A stretch of DNA of 64,000 nt, taken from contig JBCAXA010000003.1 of the NCBI GenBank assembly GCA_038534295.1, forward strand, positions 310,001 through 374,000. Direction: 5' to 3'. Source of the stretch: JBCAXA01 sp038534295. GTDB lineage: Bacteria; Pseudomonadota; Gammaproteobacteria; Steroidobacterales; Woeseiaceae. Position 1 is the first letter of the stretch. Every line of letters starts with the position of its first letter. A program made the translations under genes and the position numbers. The notes beneath the pieces were generated by a model that saw only the letters and a list, made by a program, of their open reading frames with translations, ran no database searches and was not told where the DNA came from. Below, piece after piece: positions 61,715 to 64,000 of this stretch.

Positions 61715-62283
61715 GAGTCATCTTGCCAGTCGGCCTTTAAGAGCCGACGCGTTGCGGCGAGCGCGCGATGCAAGCGTACGCGCGCCCCGGTTACCGAGAT
61801 TCCCAATCGTTCGCTGGTTTCCTCGGCGCTGAATCCAAGGTATTTCATTAACACGATTATCTCGCGTTGCTGTGGGTTGAGCTGGCGCAGCAGCGTTGCG
61901 GCTTCGCTAACGGCGCACAGCGACTCCGGTGCTGCGATGCCATCGATATCTGTCTCGCGATCCGCCGTCGACCAGCTACCGCGCTGCCGGCGAAGATAGT
62001 CGATCGTGCGGTGCCGCACGATTGTAAACAGCCAGGCTCGAAACGGTCGGTCAGGGTCATACGTGTGGCGCCCAGTATGGATGCTCAGCAAACAATCCTG
62101 TGTGACGTCGTCGATAAATTCGGCCGGTCCAAAGCGGTTGCGCAAATAGCGCTCGATGACGGTTGCAAGCTCTCGAAGTAATCGGTCGTAACTCGCCTTA
62201 TCGCCGCTCTGCGCGGCGCGCATCCAATCAGACCAGCGTTGATCGTCGCTAGTCCATCGCGATTGGCCTAGCCCTGCGATCAT
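61711..62283 (-). CDS. ECF sigma factor partnered with NrsF
   Basis: A 190-residue group IV sigma factor: region 2 with 'GPAEFIDDVTQDCLLSIHTG' and 'RPFRAWLFTIVRHRTIDYLR', region 4 with 'KYLGFSAEETSERLGISVTG' and 'ARVRLHRALAATR'. The ATG at 62283 follows a hairpin terminator that separates it from the spondin-domain gene; a longer TTG frame would include that hairpin. Together with NrsF it resembles the Caulobacter SigF-NrsF module. Confidence 0.9.
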   Translation of the reverse strand: MIAGLGQSRWTSDDQRWSDWMRAAQSGDKASYDRLLRELATVIERYLRNRFGPAEFIDDVTQDCLLSIHTGRHTYDPDRPFRAWLFTIVRHRTIDYLRRQRGSWSTADRETDIDGIAAPESLCAVSEAATLLRQLNPQQREIIVLMKYLGFSAEETSERLGISVTGARVRLHRALAATRRLLKADWQDDS

Positions 62284-62299
62284 GCTATTGCGCAAAGAA

Positions 62300-62329
62300 G
62301 GACGGAGCGCTGCGTGCAACGCTCCGTCC
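62300..62329 (-). terminator. Terminator between the spondin-domain gene and the sigma gene
   Basis: On the minus strand GGACGGAGCG pairs perfectly with CGCTCCGTCC (ten base pairs, ten-base loop) and is followed by TTCTTTGCG. It would stop most transcription from the spondin-domain gene while allowing some read-through into the sigma/NrsF genes. Confidence 0.7.
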
Positions 62330-62361
62330 TCGGTAGTTGCGGTTGCCGTTGCCAACGCAGA

Positions 62362-63060
62362 TCAGCGGCGGCGGCGAACTCGCTTGACTTCGACTTTCGC
62401 GACCGGGTTGCGCCAGTCATAGACAACGGGGCCAAGGACCTCGAAGCCATTGGCGTCGACACTACCGCGGTCGTGGAAACCGTTGCCGATGTAAACAAAA
62501 CCTTCGTCACCTTCGCCAGCGGCTGCGCTCAGACCTTCACCGCCGCAGCGGGGTCCCGGCATGTTGGCGCAGGACTGATCATTGAATTCGGTGCCCGCGT
62601 CATAACCCGGGGCGAAGTAGGTCCGACTGCCACCGTAGCCCGGCAGACGTACGCTGTCGATGGCGAAAAAGGTGTCGTTGGTCGGGATCAGCATGGCCGC
62701 AACGCTCAAGACGTCACGCCACGGATTACCTTCGATGGCAAATGTGATCGACTGGCCCGGCGCAAGCAGACCGTCACCAGCGGTAACGTCGGAAACCGCG
62801 CGACCCGCACCTTCGAGCAACGTGACGAACGGACCCGTACCGCCGTCTTCCGCCAAGAATTCCAGCTCATCGCTCGCCGGAGCGCCGAGTTCAAACAGCG
62901 CGATGCTCGGGCTATGCGTGGTGACGAGGATCGGCGTAAATGTCTGACCGCGGGTGATGTTGGTGACGGTCACTTCAAAGGTCGGCAGCCGATCGGCGGC
63001 GGCCGTGCTGGCAGCGAGCGCCAACGCAATGCCAAGGCTGGAACGAAGCAGTGATTTCAT
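62362..63060 (-). CDS. Exported spondin-domain protein
   Basis: A 232-residue secreted protein with a signal peptide (1-22, 'STAAAD'). The body follows the spondin_N pattern: 'TFEVTVTNITRGQTFTPILV', 'THSPSIALFELGAPASDELE', 'FAIEGNPWRDVLSVAAMLIP', 'TNDTFFAIDSVRLPG'. Two Cys (about 180 and 186) may be disulphide-linked ('CANMPGPRC'), and the C-terminus is very basic ('VKRVRRRR'). The family is surface-exposed and of unknown role in bacteria. The start at 63060 has GGAG upstream; an earlier ATG at 63102 would extend the signal peptide. It is likely a target gene of the adjacent ECF sigma factor. Confidence 0.82.
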   Translation of the reverse strand: MKSLLRSSLGIALALAASTAAADRLPTFEVTVTNITRGQTFTPILVTTHSPSIALFELGAPASDELEFLAEDGGTGPFVTLLEGAGRAVSDVTAGDGLLAPGQSITFAIEGNPWRDVLSVAAMLIPTNDTFFAIDSVRLPGYGGSRTYFAPGYDAGTEFNDQSCANMPGPRCGGEGLSAAAGEGDEGFVYIGNGFHDRGSVDANGFEVLGPVVYDWRNPVAKVEVKRVRRRR

Positions 63061-63106
63061 GGGTGTGGGTCTCCAGAGGATGAGGTAATAAAAAGCCTGC
63101 ATCTCC

Positions 63107-63135
63107 GGTTACGCAGCACCGTCGAGAACGTTACA
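63107..63135 (-). promoter_or_regulatory. Candidate ECF-type promoter of the spondin-domain gene
   Basis: On the minus strand TGTAACG (63129-63135) and CGTAACC (63107-63113) are 15 bases apart, about 45 bases before the start codon. A GTAAC -35 element recalls the GTAACC described for Caulobacter sigma-F promoters, which pair with NrsF. The -10 assignment is weak. Confidence 0.4.
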
Positions 63136-63257
63136 GCGTGCGAAAAATAGTCTTGCTTGTCGGCTAAGGGTCGAGGCGATGTCGAAGTTGACCGCCGAAA
63201 ACGCGTCGTTCCACACGCTGAGCTCTCGGCGCTAGCGGCTTCGCCGCGTACAGAATC

Positions 63258-63829
63258 GCGCCTAGAAAGGCGCTCCTACATCTCCGATTGCTGTGGTGCT
63301 AGCCCTCGACGCTTGCGTGGGCTTGCGCCCGCGATCCCCGCGCCTGGAAAGGCGCTCCTACATCTTCGTTCGCTGCGGCGGAAAACCTCGATGTAGGAGC
63401 GGGCTTCTGCCCGCGATCCCCGCGCCTGGAAAGGCGCTCCTACATCTCCGTTCGCTGCGGCGCTGATCCTTGATGTAGGAGCGGGCTTCCGCCCGCGATC
63501 CCCGCGCCTGGAAAGGCGCTCCTACATCTCCGATTGCTGTGGTGCTAGCCCTCGATGCAGGCGTGGGCTTGCGCCAGTGATCATCGCGCCTGGAAAGGCG
63601 CTCCTACATCTTCGTTCGCTGCGGCGGAAAACCTCGATGTAGGAGCGGGCTTCTGCCCGCGATTCCTGCGCCTGGAAAAGCGCTCTTACATCTTCGATTG
63701 CTGCGGTGCTAGCCCTCGATGCTTGCGTGGGCTTGCGCCCGCGATCATCGCGCCTGGAAAGGCGCTCCTACATCTGCGTTCGCTGCGGCGCTGATCCTTG
63801 ATGTAGGAGCGGGCTTCTGCCCGCGATCA
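63258..63829. repeat. Tandem array of seven 82-bp REP-like units
   Basis: Units begin with GCGCCT at 63258, 63340, 63422, 63504, 63586, 63668 and 63750, exactly 82 bases apart. Each carries a small hairpin (GCGCCTGGAAAGGCGC) joined to CTCCTACATC; in about half of the units GATGTAGGAG follows, giving a second long stem, and the unit ends with GCGGGCTTCTGCCCGCGATC. The middle part falls into three types in the order A-B-C-A-B-A-C. The array ends in the stop codon of the AlkB-like gene. No transposase is visible nearby. Confidence 0.93.
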
Positions 63830-64000
63830 ACGCAGGATGTGCCGAAACGTAAGATTAATACGAGGCCCGCACGGGCGCGTGCGTTTGTTGATGCCGTGCT
63901 TCCAATGCCGCTGCGTCTGGCCTCGCATAATGAGCAAGCTCCCGTGTGGCAGCGGCAGCCGGCGGGTCGGCAAATCGCGCCGCGAGCGGTGGCGCAGCGT
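63827..64000 (-). CDS. AlkB-like 2-oxoglutarate/Fe(II) dioxygenase, C-terminal fragment
   Basis: The last 57 residues are present; the gene continues beyond the right edge. 'LPHGSLLIMRGQTQRHWKHG' holds the characteristic H-G-S-L-L-x-M and the distal His of the iron site, and 'GPRINLTFR' contains the Arg that binds 2-oxoglutarate, a pattern of the AlkB family that repairs alkylated DNA or RNA bases. The stop codon is TGATCG, directly formed with the repeat array's edge. The distance from ada (about 46 kb) excludes a shared operon. Confidence 0.85.
   Translation of the reverse strand, partial: TLRHRSRRDLPTRRLPLPHGSLLIMRGQTQRHWKHGINKRTRPCGPRINLTFRHILR

Noticed and set aside
63258..63829. Possible CRISPR array
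   Set aside because: The whole 82-bp unit is repeated, including the parts that would be spacers, which fall into only three types; no cas genes are present.

Overview
The window is a dense, high-GC (roughly 60 %) chromosomal segment with about 60 genes. No rRNA, tRNA, prophage, insertion sequence or CRISPR array was seen. The gene set points to a free-living, aerobic gammaproteobacterium: SelO, Ada, RND efflux, DUF4331, PEP-CTERM, NrsF and spondin-domain proteins, plus REP-like repeats built on a GTAGGAGCGGGC core, as in Xanthomonadales and Pseudomonas relatives. Genus-level placement is not possible from this window alone.

Left part (1-24 kb). The window opens in the end of a molybdopterin dehydrogenase. 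Small envelope genes follow (lipoprotein, YiiX-type cysteine peptidase, PsiE-like protein, truncated haemoglobin, Spy-like protein). Next come an ECF sigma factor and Ser/Thr kinase-TPR receptor pair, a MarR regulator with a palindromic operator and an adjacent hydrolase, and a minus-strand set of PEP-mutase-like protein, acetyl-CoA hydrolase/transferase, DegP/DegS-like protease and thioesterase. An OafA-type acyltransferase, Ada, a VWA protein with five Ig-like repeats, a cNMP-domain/thioredoxin-reductase-like fusion and an AI-2E family permease complete this part.

Middle (24-42 kb). An ECF sigma factor and ChrR-like cupin anti-sigma gene face a DUF4331 operon. Both divergent promoters carry the same motif, TG[A/C]ATCC-N16-CGTA, which suggests one autoregulated regulon. 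Immediately after it lies the most unusual block (28.5-41.8 kb). It holds a translationally coupled kinase, a secreted protein of unknown family and a degenerate ECF-like sigma factor; an opposing transporter-HEAT-cNMP giant; a double-FHA/LCAT-type hydrolase fusion; a transglutaminase-like protein; and a C-terminally anchored secreted protein. I propose it as a phospho-signalling system with a lipase-like effector; this is inference from domain content and gene order.

Right part (42-64 kb). This holds SelO, a TIGR02466-like oxygenase, several unrecognised envelope proteins, an acyltransferase, an RND adaptor/pump pair, an animal-type haem peroxidase, a sulfite-dehydrogenase-like molybdoenzyme with its cytochrome c and a membrane zinc peptidase. 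A PEP-CTERM protein sits behind a near-consensus sigma-54 promoter. It is followed by two divergent phosphoribosyltransferase paralogues, an ECF/NrsF pair behind a spondin-domain gene, and a tandem array of seven 82-bp REP-like units. The array runs directly into the stop codon of a truncated AlkB-like gene at the right edge.
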